DNA from: JAJKJG01 sp036556825
GTDB lineage: Bacteria > Pseudomonadota > Alphaproteobacteria > Rhizobiales > Beijerinckiaceae
Reading direction: 5' to 3'
Assembly: GCA_036556825.1 (NCBI GenBank)
Contig: DATBIR010000056.1
Span: forward strand, 14,856 to 78,855
Length of the DNA: 64,000 bases
The notes beneath the pieces were generated by a model. It searched no databases and was not told where the DNA came from. It worked only from the letters and a program-made list of their open reading frames with translations. The position numbers and the translations under genes were made by a program. Of this stretch, positions 36,176 through 45,115 are shown piece by piece. The number at the start of each line of letters is the position of its first letter. Positions within the stretch are counted from its first letter, which is position 1.

Positions 36176-37672
36176 TCAGAAGTCGCGCTGGATGCGGAGG
36201 CGAGCCTCGAGTGCATCCTGGTCGTCGATCGCGGTGAACGGCACCAGGGCCGCGCCCGGACGGTTGTCGCCGAAGCCGACACCACCGAACTCGCGACGGA
36301 CCAGACCATCGGTCTCGACCTTGCGGTAGATGGCTTCCACACCGATGTCGAGGTTGCGCACCGGCGACCAGATCAGGTTGGTCCCGATCTCGAAGATCCT
36401 CGTGTCGTTGAAGCCGGCGTTGACGACGACCGGGGTTCCGCCAGGGCCAGGCGCAACGAAGGCCTGGGTCGCGGAGGCGTCGTAGTCGATTTCGCCATAT
36501 GACGCGAAGATGTTCTGGCGCAGGTTCGGCAGCCAGTAGTGCAGGAAGTTGGCCGAGATCGACCAGCTGTCCGTGAGCTCGATGTCACCCGTGAACGGAT
36601 TGACCGTGGCGTCCGTCTGGTTCAGGCGGAGCGTGCCAGCACGAACCGCGGTGCTCTGCTGCGCGTGGGTGTAGCTGAGCGCGCCGGTTGCCCAAGCCGC
36701 CTGGACCCACAAGGAGTCGCCGGCTGCGATCATCGGCAGCTTCACCTGGAGACCAGCCTGAGCCGCGAAGCCCCACTCGTCGTCCGGGAACGAGACGCCG
36801 ACGGTGCCGAACGGAACCGGCCCCGTGCCGACGACCGGCAGACCACCCGCACCAACCGTGATCGGGTTGACCGAGCGGACCTGGTGGGCCGCACCGGAGA
36901 GCTGGAAGGCGCCCCAGGCCTGATCGATGCGGAAGTTGGCAACGACGTCAGGCACCTGCGTGCCGCCCGGAACGTTCGGGACACCCGGCAGGTCGAGCGG
37001 ATTGACCGGGACGAACGGCGCGCCGAACGCACCCGGGCGGATGTTCGCGTACGTCTGACGCTCCTGCGGGTCTTCGATGGCGATAGTCGCCGAGAAGCCG
37101 CTGCCGAAGGTCGCCGTGTAGGCCAGGGCCTGCGTCTTGCTATCCGACACGTTGAAGAGCGTCGTGAAGATGCCGTCGTTGGCCCAGAAGTCGTAGAACG
37201 ACTGGACACGACCGGCGGTCAGACCACCGAACTGGATGTAGCCGAGGTCGAGACGCAGGCTGTTCTCAGGGCCCGTGCCGAAGAACAGGTCCTCAGCGCC
37301 GAGCGCGCCCTGGCCGCGAGACACGAACGTGCCGCTCTGGCGGCGCCAGTCGAGACGGGCGTAGCCGCGAAGCAGGCCCCACTCGGTGGCGGTGCGCAGA
37401 TCGAGGTTCAGACGAACGCGGGCACGGAACCCGATCTCGTCGAAGTCGTCGCGCTGTTGCTCGAGGTACAGGTAGTCAGCCTGCACGTAACCGCTCATGC
37501 GCAGGCACGTATCCGTGCCCGGGATGTAGAAATAGCCTGTACCGTAGGTGGTGCAGACCCGAACATATTCGACCGGCGCGGCCTTCCTGACAGGAAGGTC
37601 GGCGGCCTGTGCCCCGGCCACCGCGACTAGACCCGCGGCCGACCCGAGGAGAAGGCTCTTAACGAGCTTCAT
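36176..37672 (-). CDS. Rhizobial general porin
   Basis: The protein has 498 residues from ATG 37672, with GGAGG before it. The leader MKLVKSLLLGSAAGLVAVAG ends with AQAADLPVRKAAP, the signature of alphaproteobacterial porin_2 family. It continues with VRVCTTYGTGYFYIPGTDTCLRMSGYVQADY, including the conserved Cys pair of this family. Gly/aromatic-rich strands follow (FATFGSGFSATIAIEDP-like, RVQSFYDFWAND, DVVANFRIDQAWGAFQLSGAAH). The C-terminus ends in RRDF-type Phe (LRIQRDF). It forms a trimeric outer-membrane channel. A single-gene unit with its own strong terminator; the high-expression leader is 37673-38246. Confidence 0.93.
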   Translation of the reverse strand: MKLVKSLLLGSAAGLVAVAGAQAADLPVRKAAPVEYVRVCTTYGTGYFYIPGTDTCLRMSGYVQADYLYLEQQRDDFDEIGFRARVRLNLDLRTATEWGLLRGYARLDWRRQSGTFVSRGQGALGAEDLFFGTGPENSLRLDLGYIQFGGLTAGRVQSFYDFWANDGIFTTLFNVSDSKTQALAYTATFGSGFSATIAIEDPQERQTYANIRPGAFGAPFVPVNPLDLPGVPNVPGGTQVPDVVANFRIDQAWGAFQLSGAAHQVRSVNPITVGAGGLPVVGTGPVPFGTVGVSFPDDEWGFAAQAGLQVKLPMIAAGDSLWVQAAWATGALSYTHAQQSTAVRAGTLRLNQTDATVNPFTGDIELTDSWSISANFLHYWLPNLRQNIFASYGEIDYDASATQAFVAPGPGGTPVVVNAGFNDTRIFEIGTNLIWSPVRNLDIGVEAIYRKVETDGLVRREFGGVGFGDNRPGAALVPFTAIDDQDALEARLRIQRDF

Positions 37673-38246
37673 TCTGACCTCCAAAGTTTCGAGACCCTTG
37701 GGGGGCCGGGCTGTTGTGCCTCGACGTCTCTTGCGAGACTCTGATTCACTCGTCCCTTTTCCCCTTAACATTTGGCTCCCCACCGGTTCCCCCGCTTGAA
37801 GCACAGCCAAATCACGACCGGGGCTATCCCGTCGCAGTTCCGACCATACGCAGAACCGATGCACAATCAACCAAAGCCTGGGGCTCAAAGGCCCCTGTGG
37901 CGCAGTTTGAAAAGGGGTGTTGCATAACGACAACGCCCATTAACACTTCGTTTACGAACAGGGCTGCGCCGGCCTGTTTCCCAGGGATTTTCATGGTTTG
38001 CCGATCGCCCGATCGGACAGAGCGGCTGTGGAAAGCGCCGGAAAGGGTGCTCGCAAGGGCGGGCCGACGAGGCGCGGGGCGGTCCGGCATGAAGCGGTCA
38101 CGCAGCCGTTCCGCTGGAGTTTATGCTTGCGTCCGGCACCGCGCATGGATGGCGCGGCGCGCCGGATCTATTTCGTGGCGCCCGAGAGCTGCGCGCGAAT
38201 CATACGGGAGCTCTCGGGCGGCGCTTCACTTGGCGGATTGCCCAAG
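37673..38246 (-). other. 574-nt upstream region of the porin gene
   Basis: No supported gene. It contains the 5' leader and promoter of the porin gene at its left part and, on the right, a hairpin after the ThDP gene (38180-38219). No sigma-factor consensus was identified with confidence. Confidence 0.5.
38180..38219 (-). terminator. Hairpin downstream of the ThDP gene, probable terminator
   Basis: Perfect 11-bp stem: gcccgagagct (38180-38190) with agctctcgggc (38209-38219), 18-nt loop, 28 nt after the stop at 38247. No T-run. cacttggcgg also occurs twice beside it (38227 and 38249). Confidence 0.5.
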
Positions 38247-40013
38247 TCACTTGGCGGTGGCGCGCTGCCCCAGCGCCGAACCGGCGCGGCGGTCCTCGCC
38301 GGGGGTGATGTGGAAGTCGATCAGGCAGACGCCGCCGGACTTGAGGACCTCGACGCCCTTCCTGATCGCGGCCTTGACATCCGCCGCCTCGCGGACCGGG
38401 CCGATGCCCACAGCACCCTGGGCTTCCGCCAGCTTGGCGAGATCCGGCTCCGGATCGGCGATTCGCTGACCGATCCAGCGGTTCGACGGCTCGCGGCCGC
38501 GCGTGTTGGCGACCGTCTCCTGATGCAGCTCGTCGTTGAAATACGATCGGTTGTTGTTGATCAGGATCAGCAAAGGGATGCGGTGCCGGACCGCGGTCCA
38601 GATGGCATTGGCGCCCATGACGAAGTCGCCGTCGCCGAGCACCGTCACGGCATGCCGGCCCTGCTCCTGCAACGCGAGGGCGCAGCCCACGGAGATGCCC
38701 GGCCCCGAGCCGATGCCGCCGCCGCCGTCCTTGCCGAGATAGGCGATCGGGTCGCGATGCGGCCACAGATCGATCGGCCAGCCGCGCGCCAGCGAGGCGA
38801 AGCCGACCTTGTCGGGATCGTCGAAGGCGCCGCGCAGCTCGGTCGCGACCTGGTTCAGGGTGATGCTGCCGCCGGTCTCTTTCCGCTTCGGCGCGACGCG
38901 TTCGCGCCAAGGATTCTTGCGCCCGGCGCCGAGTTCGTCGAGCAGGGCCGCGACCACCTCGTCGGCCGAGGCCGACATGAACACGTCGGCGGGCGGCAGT
39001 TCCTGGTAGTCCATGTTGAAGCCGTTATGGAGGTGATGATCCAGCGTCGCGGCGACGATGCCCGCCGCAACCGGCCCCACCCGCTTCGCCTGGCGCAGGG
39101 CGCCGCCGAGATCGATCCAGTCGAGCGCCAGAATCACGTCCGCCTGGCCCAAAATCTCGCGGGCCGGGACCGGAAGCACGTTGAACGGCGCGATGACATG
39201 CGCCGGATGATCGGTCGGGAACATGGACGCGGTCTTGAGGTCGCTCATCACGCAGGCGCCGAGACGCTCGGCGAGACGGACGCGCGCGTCCCAGGCCTCC
39301 TGCGTGCGCGCCCCGCGCCCGAACAGAATCAACGGCCGTTCCGCCTTGGCCAGCAGCGCGGCCGCCTGCTCGATCGCCGAACGCGCCGGCGGCACCGGCG
39401 CCGGCGCCGCAAAACGCGCCAGATCGGGCCATTCCGGCTCCGTCTCGAGCCGCGATTCCTGAAGGCCGGCGTCCAAACAGACGTAGACCGGAGCAGTCGG
39501 CTCGGTCCGCGTCACGAGGTTGGCGCGGCACATCGCTTCGACCAGGGCCTGCGCCGAGGTCGGCTCGCTGTCCCACTTGACGAACGAGCGCACGAGCGCG
39601 CCCTGGTCCTTGGTGGTGTGAATCCAGTCGATCCATGGCCGCCGCTTGACCGAATCGACGGGGCCGGTCGCGCCGAGAACGAACATCGGCACGCGATCGC
39701 ACCAGGCGTTGTAGAGGCCCATCATGCCGTGCATGAGGCCGACGTTGCTGTGCAGCACGCAGCCCATGGGCTTGCCGGTCACCTTGGCGTAGCCGTGCGC
39801 GACCGCGACGGCGTGATCCTCGTGCAGGCACAGCAGCATCCCGGGACGCTCGTTACCGAGATGGTTGACGAGGCTGTCGTGAAGCCCCCGGTAGCTCGCG
39901 CCGGGATTGAGGCTCACATACGGAATGTCGAAGCGGCGCAGCATCTGGGCGGCGATATCGCTGCCCCACGCCACCACCTCGTCGGGTCGTCCCTCAGGCT
40001 TGTCCAAAAACAT
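38247..40013 (-). CDS. ThDP-dependent enzyme (benzoylformate-decarboxylase/ALS-like), copy 1
   Basis: The protein has 588 residues. The Pyr domain has the catalytic Glu E65 in LLCLHEDHAVAVAHGYAKVTG. The PP domain has VLGDGDFVMGANAIWTAV ... LINNNRSYFND, the ThDP motif GDG-x24-NN. Architecture (Pyr-central-PP) and length match decarboxylases and acetolactate-synthase-like enzymes; no FAD site is evident. It is the last gene of an operon with a Rieske ferredoxin, a small protein and an amidohydrolase. It aligns along its length with 46735-48513 (both SLNPGASYRGLHDSL / TLNPGASFRGLHDSL). A decarboxylase of an aromatic or 2-oxo acid is a reasonable inference; the substrate is unknown. Confidence 0.88.
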   Translation of the reverse strand: MFLDKPEGRPDEVVAWGSDIAAQMLRRFDIPYVSLNPGASYRGLHDSLVNHLGNERPGMLLCLHEDHAVAVAHGYAKVTGKPMGCVLHSNVGLMHGMMGLYNAWCDRVPMFVLGATGPVDSVKRRPWIDWIHTTKDQGALVRSFVKWDSEPTSAQALVEAMCRANLVTRTEPTAPVYVCLDAGLQESRLETEPEWPDLARFAAPAPVPPARSAIEQAAALLAKAERPLILFGRGARTQEAWDARVRLAERLGACVMSDLKTASMFPTDHPAHVIAPFNVLPVPAREILGQADVILALDWIDLGGALRQAKRVGPVAAGIVAATLDHHLHNGFNMDYQELPPADVFMSASADEVVAALLDELGAGRKNPWRERVAPKRKETGGSITLNQVATELRGAFDDPDKVGFASLARGWPIDLWPHRDPIAYLGKDGGGGIGSGPGISVGCALALQEQGRHAVTVLGDGDFVMGANAIWTAVRHRIPLLILINNNRSYFNDELHQETVANTRGREPSNRWIGQRIADPEPDLAKLAEAQGAVGIGPVREAADVKAAIRKGVEVLKSGGVCLIDFHITPGEDRRAGSALGQRATAK

Positions 40014-40079
40014 CTGTCATCCTCGTAGAACATCACGGGCCGCGGGGGCGGCTGGTGGACCGTCCGAGCCGAAGCCTGC

Positions 40080-40120
40080 TTTCGGCAAAACGGCATCGGC
40101 TTCGCCGGATCTTGCTCAAG
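40080..40120. repeat. Degenerate copy of the dispersed repeat
   Basis: tttcggcaaaacggcatc ... gccggatcttgctc resembles the right arm of the repeat at 50383 and 57857. It lies in the 229-nt gap upstream of the ThDP gene start. Confidence 0.5.
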
Positions 40121-40242
40121 TCTCGCATGCGCCCCAGCTCACGCCAGGGCAAGGCTTTCGGCCGGAGCGGGATCGCTTCTGCCCGACCAGGCCTGGACGA
40201 GTCGAGGCCCGCTGCGTTGCAGCGAGCCCCGGGCTCACCCGA

Positions 40243-41478
40243 TCAGACGCTCAGGTTGCCGTATTTCTGGAGATTCTCCCGCTGCTTCTCGTTGCGCGGC
40301 GGCAGCTTGAACAGCCGCGCAGCGTTGCCGCCGAGAACGTTCTGCTTGGCCCTCTCGGAGAGGAACGGCAGATCGTAGATGGTGCTCGGCAGGTCGAAGT
40401 CCCAATGCGGGTAATCCGACGAGTAGAGAAGCTGGGTCTCGGCATTGATCATGCGGAAGGTGTGCTCCAGCATGTCGAGATCCTGGATCTCCATCGGCTG
40501 CGTCGAGTAATACATGTCGCGCATGTATTCACTCGGCTTCTTCTTGAGCGTCGGGCATTCCGACGAGCGCAGCATGTATTCGTGGTCGAGGCGCTGCATC
40601 AGGAACGGCACCCAGGCCAGCCCGGCCTCGACCCAGATCACCGGCAGCTTCGGAAAGCGCTCGCCGAGCCCGTTGATGACCCAATTGGTCAGGTGCAGGA
40701 TGTTGTAGAAGGTGAAACCAAGCGCGTGCACCGAGAGGAAGCGGTTGCAGCTCTTGAATACCGGCTCGCCCCAGTTCGGGCCGGAATGGAAGGCGAGCGA
40801 CAGGCCGCGCTCCTCCATGGCCCGATACACCTTCATGTAGGCGTTGTCGTGAACCGGCAGCGTGCGCACGGTGGTGACCATGAACCCCGTCACGCCCTTG
40901 CGCTCGCCGAAAGTTTCGACCTGACGCAGCGACTCGTCAGGATCGGAGAACGGCAGCGGCAGCATCGAGTAGTAGCGGCCCTGCGACTCGGGCAGGACCT
41001 TCTCGGTGAGCCAGCGGTTGTAGGCCCAGCACAGGTCGACCTCCATCTCCTTCAGCGGATGCAGGCCGACATTGAGCATGCCGGTCGGGAACAGGCAGGC
41101 GTAGTCGACGCTCATGGCGTCCATCCAGCGCTCGCCGAGTTCGACGTCACGGGTCCTCACGCCCTCCGTCTTCTCGCTCGAGCGCATCGGGTAGCGGGTG
41201 ACCCGCCCGCCCATGTCCTGAAAGCCCGTTTGTCCCGGAACGATGCTGTGGCGGCCCTTGGCGCGCCCCGACAGGGTCAGCTGCCGCAGCACGTCATTCT
41301 CCATGAACGGCAGGATCTCCCCGAACGACTCGTTCTCGTAGTGGTGGGAGTCGACGTCCACGATCAGGATGTCGTCGAACTTGCGCTTGTGCGCCTGCTG
41401 GGCCGCGTGGGCGAGGAGGCGGGTCGTGTTGAGCTCGTCAACCGAGACGCGCCGGCCGCGATCAGCAATAAGGTCCAT
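40243..41478 (-). CDS. Amidohydrolase-2 family protein (metal-dependent decarboxylase-like)
   Basis: The protein has 411 residues. The fold is amidohydrolase_2/ACMSD-type: DVDSHHYENESF at about 41-52 in the place of the usual DxHxH strand, LAFHSGPNWGEP (metal-binding His), VWVEAGLAWVP, and LLYSSDYPHWDFDLPS with the C-terminal catalytic Asp. Such enzymes hydrolyse or decarboxylate aromatic or imino acids. It is third in the leftward operon, 24 nt after the small gene and 229 nt before the ThDP gene. Start ATG 41478 has AGGAGAAATCCC before it. Confidence 0.86.
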   Translation of the reverse strand: MDLIADRGRRVSVDELNTTRLLAHAAQQAHKRKFDDILIVDVDSHHYENESFGEILPFMENDVLRQLTLSGRAKGRHSIVPGQTGFQDMGGRVTRYPMRSSEKTEGVRTRDVELGERWMDAMSVDYACLFPTGMLNVGLHPLKEMEVDLCWAYNRWLTEKVLPESQGRYYSMLPLPFSDPDESLRQVETFGERKGVTGFMVTTVRTLPVHDNAYMKVYRAMEERGLSLAFHSGPNWGEPVFKSCNRFLSVHALGFTFYNILHLTNWVINGLGERFPKLPVIWVEAGLAWVPFLMQRLDHEYMLRSSECPTLKKKPSEYMRDMYYSTQPMEIQDLDMLEHTFRMINAETQLLYSSDYPHWDFDLPSTIYDLPFLSERAKQNVLGGNAARLFKLPPRNEKQRENLQKYGNLSV

Positions 41479-41502
41479 GGGATTTCTCCTGAATTTCTCT
41501 GT

Positions 41503-41814
41503 TCAGCGGCCGGTCCAGCTCTGCCACATGCCGAGCTCGAAAACCTGCAGGTTGACGGCCTTCAGCAGCGCGCTTGCCATCACCATCACGTCGGTGTCCA
41601 TGACGCGGTTCTGGTCAGGCAGTGGCAGGAAGGTGCTGCCGGCTTCAACATGCGCCGAATAGATCCTGCACACGGCCGCGATCACGGCCTGCAAGGCCTC
41701 CGGCGTAACCGCATCGAGACGTCCTTCCGACAGCGCACGCTCGAGCTCGGCTGCGAGCTTCATGGCCTCGGCGGACCGTTCGGCATTGGACGGCTGTGGC
41801 GATGGTCCCGACAT
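41503..41814 (-). CDS. Small protein of the Rieske/amidohydrolase operon, unknown
   Basis: The protein has 103 residues from ATG 41814 with GAGGAGGCT just upstream, 40 nt after the Rieske stop. It is predicted helical (AERSAEAMKLAAELERALSEG, ALQAVIAAVCRIYSAHVEAG) and ends in ALLKAVNLQVFELGMWQSWTGR. No signal peptide. No family recognised; conserved placement between the ferredoxin and amidohydrolase suggests a subunit or accessory role. Confidence 0.7.
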   Translation of the reverse strand: MSGPSPQPSNAERSAEAMKLAAELERALSEGRLDAVTPEALQAVIAAVCRIYSAHVEAGSTFLPLPDQNRVMDTDVMVMASALLKAVNLQVFELGMWQSWTGR

Positions 41815-41854
41815 AGCCTCCTCCGAGGGCTGCACGATGTTCTTAACCCGCAAG

Positions 41855-42220
41855 CTAGATGACGACATAGAGCTCGTCCCCCTTCTGCAGGGTCTCATAG
41901 CGCCGCAGCTTGAGGCGCCGGTCGGCGGTGCATTCACCCGTGCGCATGTCGTATTCGTAGCCGTGCCAGGGGCACACGAAGTGCAGCTCGGTCTCAGAGA
42001 AATACAGGCCGCGCGAGGTCTTGTCGGGCATGATCCGCTCCTCGACCTTGGCGATGGTCAGGCCTTCGCAGGCCGGGCCGCCCTGGTGAACGCAATAATT
42101 GCTGTAGGCGTGGAACTGGCCTTCGTGCCTGAATACGCCGATCTCGCGCTCACCGAGCACGACGATCCGGCGATCGCCATCCTTGAATTCCGAGACCTTG
42201 GCAACAAGGTGTTCTGCCAT
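41855..42220 (-). CDS. Rieske [2Fe-2S] ferredoxin-like protein
   Basis: The protein has 121 residues from ATG 42220. The two cluster motifs are NYCVHQGGPAC (C43, H45) and CPWHGYEYDMRTGEC (C83, H86), giving two Cys and two His. The 37-residue spacing between them is longer than in simple Rieske ferredoxins. It is a free-standing domain, not fused to an oxygenase. First gene of the leftward operon, 196 nt from the divergent marR-type gene. It would pass electrons to a dioxygenase; none is encoded in this operon, although a reductase is at 51745 and an oxygenase fragment at the right edge. Confidence 0.9.
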   Translation of the reverse strand: MAEHLVAKVSEFKDGDRRIVVLGEREIGVFRHEGQFHAYSNYCVHQGGPACEGLTIAKVEERIMPDKTSRGLYFSETELHFVCPWHGYEYDMRTGECTADRRLKLRRYETLQKGDELYVVI

Positions 42221-42335
42221 GTCAGTAGTCCCTCCGGTTGAGCGTTTCGCAAGGTGGTGTCGAATGGCAGCCAGCGGCACGCCCCCCGCGAGCGAGGGCT
42301 TGCTGCCGGCCACCCATTTTGTTAATCCCCATACT

Positions 42336-42349
42336 GTAAGGGGCCTTAC
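42336..42349. promoter_or_regulatory. Candidate MarR operator
   Basis: gtaagg-gg-ccttac is a perfect 6-bp inverted repeat with a 2-bp centre in the 196-nt divergent region between the Rieske ferredoxin (minus) and MarR gene (plus). MarR proteins usually bind such symmetric sites between themselves and the divergent target operon. Confidence 0.45.
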
Positions 42350-42416
42350 GATCCGTGTCAAACCACTGCAACGTGCGAGGCACGGTGCAGCATGCGATGG
42401 CCTCGCGGGGTGGTCC

Positions 42417-42884
42417 ATGGGCAAGGCAGCATCGACAACCAGGAGCCAAGCGCGTGCGCAGCTGCGCTCCGGCATCGGCAAGCTGCTGCGCCGCGCCCAT
42501 CGCAGCTACAGCCGCCGGCTGCAGGACGAGCTGGCGGCGCACGGGGTCAGCCTTGCCCAATACCTGCATCTGCGCGAGCTCTGGGAGCTCAACGGCCTGA
42601 CGCAGAACGAGCTGTCGCAGAAGGTCGGGATCGAGAAGGCCTCCTCGACGGCGGTGCTTGACGCCCTGGAGAGGAACGGCCTGATCCTCAGGGTGCGCAA
42701 CGCGCAGGACCGGCGCAAGGTGAATGTCCACCTGACCCCGGCGGGACAGAATATCCGGGACGTGCTCAGCCCCGCGGCGCGAGGGGTGGCGATCCAGGCG
42801 GTCAGCGACCTGTCCGAGGCGGAGCTGGACAACCTTTTCTCGGCCCTAAACAGGGTCATCGCCAACCTCGATCCGGAGGGCTGA
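42417..42884 (+). CDS. MarR-family transcriptional regulator
   Basis: The protein has 155 residues from ATG 42417; the open frame extends upstream but into the promoter region. It has the MarR winged helix: LRELWELNGLTQNELSQKVGIEKASSTAVLDALERNGLILRVRNAQDRRKVNVHLTP is split as helix-turn-helix then wing with the DRR motif. It is divergent from the Rieske-led operon and co-directional with the TctC-like gene 43014, so it probably controls both in response to an aromatic ligand. Confidence 0.9.
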   Translation: MGKAASTTRSQARAQLRSGIGKLLRRAHRSYSRRLQDELAAHGVSLAQYLHLRELWELNGLTQNELSQKVGIEKASSTAVLDALERNGLILRVRNAQDRRKVNVHLTPAGQNIRDVLSPAARGVAIQAVSDLSEAELDNLFSALNRVIANLDPEG

Positions 42885-43019
42885 GAACACGGTACGGCAC
42901 GCCAAGCGAGGGCCAAACGGCGACGGAGTTGCCGGGAGAACGTCTCCTGCCTTAGCTTCCGCGCCCAGCAGGGCGTAAGGCGCCCAAGGCAACAGTCAGG
43001 ACAACAACGGAGGATGATT

Positions 43020-44057
43020 TTGCCCAAGCCGAATATCCGAAATTTCCGAAGGGCACTGACGGGCTTTGTGGCCGGCCTGTGCCTGGCCGCGCCCGTCCAG
43101 GCAGCCGATTTCTACGCCGGCAAGTCGATCGACCTGATCATCGGCGGCGACGTGGCCGGCGGCTACGACATCTACGCCCGCACCCTGGCCCGTCACATGG
43201 TCCGGCACATTCCGGGAAATCCGGCCATCGTTCCCAAGAACCTGCCGGGCGCGGGCAGCGGCCGGGCCGCCGCGCAGCTCGCCTCGGTGGCGCCGAAGGA
43301 CGGCACGGTGATCGGGGCGATCTTTCCGGGCGTGATCGTGGCGCCCCTGCTCGAGGCGCGCGCCCAGTCGCTTTTCGATCCGACCAAGCTCGAATATCTC
43401 GGCAGTGCCGACAGCGGCACGCGTGTCTGCGTCACATTCCAGAACTCGAAGATCAAAACCTTCGATGACGCGCTGCAGCAGAAGACGATCCTCGGCGCCA
43501 GCGCCGCGGGCGGCTCGACGCGCGACTACGGTTCGTTCCTCAAGAAGCTGGTCGGCATGAAGGCCGACATCGTCTCCGGCTACAAAGGCACCGCCGACAT
43601 CCTGCTCGCCATGGAGCGCGGCGAGGTCGACGGCGTCTGCGGGCAGGACTGGTCGAGCCTGAAGTCGCAGAAGCCGGACTGGATCCGTGACGGCAAGCTC
43701 AACATTCTGGTGCAGATGGGCCTTGAGCCGGATGCCGAGCTCACCAAGAAGGGCGTCCCCGAGGTGTGGAAATTCGTCAAGGATGACGAGACCCGCAAAG
43801 TGATCGAGCTGATCGTCGCGCAGCAGATCTTCGGGCGGCCCTACATCGCCCCACCCGGCACGGCCCCCGAGCAGCTCAAGATCCTGCGTGCCGCGTTCAT
43901 GGCGACGATGCAGGACAAGCAGTTCCTGGAAGAGTCCGAGAAGCAGCGCATCGATATCAACCCGTCCTCGGGTGAGAGGGTGCAGAAGGTGGTGCTCGAC
44001 CTCTACGCCTCGCCCAAGAACATCGTCGACCGGGCGAAGGACGCGGTTCAGCCGTAA
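43020..44057 (+). CDS. TctC/Bug-like periplasmic binding protein, orphan copy A
   Basis: The protein has about 345 residues. Start choice: ATG 43014 abuts the ribosome site CGGAGG (43008-43013), so TTG 43020, 6 nt from it, is preferred. Signal peptide (RRALTGFVAGLCLAAPVQAAD). Family pattern: DFYAGKSIDLIIGGDVAGGYDIYARTLARHM, PKNLPGAGSGRAAAQLASVAPKDGTVIG. It is a divergent member (the usual IIVPFPAGG is IIGGDVAGG). It lies 135 nt after the MarR gene and has no adjacent membrane components. It is paralogous to 45605-46621. Confidence 0.85.
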   Translation: MPKPNIRNFRRALTGFVAGLCLAAPVQAADFYAGKSIDLIIGGDVAGGYDIYARTLARHMVRHIPGNPAIVPKNLPGAGSGRAAAQLASVAPKDGTVIGAIFPGVIVAPLLEARAQSLFDPTKLEYLGSADSGTRVCVTFQNSKIKTFDDALQQKTILGASAAGGSTRDYGSFLKKLVGMKADIVSGYKGTADILLAMERGEVDGVCGQDWSSLKSQKPDWIRDGKLNILVQMGLEPDAELTKKGVPEVWKFVKDDETRKVIELIVAQQIFGRPYIAPPGTAPEQLKILRAAFMATMQDKQFLEESEKQRIDINPSSGERVQKVVLDLYASPKNIVDRAKDAVQP

Positions 44058-44110
44058 GGGTAGCACCGTCCCACCGAGGGGCGCGGTTGACGGAGGGGGC
44101 AGGTCGCGCC

Positions 44111-44131
44111 CCGTCCCTGTCGACGGGACGG
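44111..44131. terminator. Hairpin between convergent genes
   Basis: ccgtccc (44111-44117) pairs with gggacgg (44125-44131) over a 7-nt loop, between the stops at 44057 (+) and 44142 (-). No T-tract; bidirectional termination is inferred. Confidence 0.35.
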
Positions 44132-44141
44132 CTTCGGCCCG

Positions 44142-45104
44142 CTAACGCGCGATCTGATTGAGCAGCGGCGCGCCGGCCCGGAAGCGCTCGAGATTGGCCG
44201 AGAACAGCGCCTTCTGCTGCGCGTAGTCCTTTGAGCCGGCGCCGGCGACATGCGGTGAGACGATCACATTGGGCATGTCCCAAAGCGGGCTGTCGGGCGG
44301 CAGCGGCTCGATCTCGGTCACGTCGAGCCCGGCGCCGCCGACGCGGCCGTCGCGCAGCGCCTGCACCAGGGCGGCCTCGTCGAGGATCTCGCCGCGGGCG
44401 ATGTTGACGAGGCAGGCACCCGGTTTCATCGCCGCCAATTGTGCGGCGCCGACCAGGTGGCGGCTGCTCGCGTCCGAGCTCGTGCAGACCACCACCGCGT
44501 CCGCCTCGCCAAGCGCTTCGCCGATGCGCTCGCGCGGAAGCACGACATCGACGTCGCCGCCGGGCACGCCGGCGCGGGAGACTGCAACGGTGCGCGCATC
44601 GAAGGCCTTTACCTTGCGCGCGACCTCGCGGCCGACGCCGCCCAGGCCGATGATGCACACGGTGGCGCCTTCCAGGGAGGACAGCTTCGGCTGCATCTCC
44701 ACGCGGCGCCAGGCATGGGCGCGCTGCGCCGCTTGCAGATCCGGGAACCGGCGCATGACGGCCAGAAGCAGCGTGAGGGCATGCTCGGCGACCGTGCGTG
44801 CCTTGAGTCCGGACGCATTGCTGACCGCTGCACCCGGCGGCAGCCCCATGGCGAGGCCGCGCTCGACCCCGGCCGTGAGGAAGTGAATCCAGCCGAGCGA
44901 GGCCGGCGCCGCCCGGTGCAGGGCCTCGCCGAGTTCGGGAGAGCAAACCCGATTGGTCAGCACCAGAATGTCGGCGTCGCCGATCTCGCGCGCGACGTCC
45001 TGCGGCGAGGATGCAATGGCCCATTGCAGCTGGGGGAGATCGTCCCGAAACCTGTGGACGGGATCATCGCGCTGGAAGGTGTACAACACCGCTTTCATCG
45101 GCAT
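44142..45104 (-). CDS. D-2-hydroxyacid dehydrogenase family protein
   Basis: The protein has 320 residues from ATG 45104 (ATG 45098 also possible). NAD-binding IIGLGGVGREVARKVKAF, the catalytic Arg segment NIARGEILDEAAL, Glu in DVTEIEPLPPDSPLW, and the catalytic His in IVSPHVAGAG are all present, so the enzyme looks active. It reduces a 2-oxo acid or oxidises a D-2-hydroxyacid with NAD(P)H. It follows the small gene at 45116 by 11 nt. It may handle a 2-oxo acid linked to the ThDP enzymes; inferred. Confidence 0.88.
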   Translation of the reverse strand: MPMKAVLYTFQRDDPVHRFRDDLPQLQWAIASSPQDVAREIGDADILVLTNRVCSPELGEALHRAAPASLGWIHFLTAGVERGLAMGLPPGAAVSNASGLKARTVAEHALTLLLAVMRRFPDLQAAQRAHAWRRVEMQPKLSSLEGATVCIIGLGGVGREVARKVKAFDARTVAVSRAGVPGGDVDVVLPRERIGEALGEADAVVVCTSSDASSRHLVGAAQLAAMKPGACLVNIARGEILDEAALVQALRDGRVGGAGLDVTEIEPLPPDSPLWDMPNVIVSPHVAGAGSKDYAQQKALFSANLERFRAGAPLLNQIAR

Positions 45105-45115
45105 CGGACCCGAGA

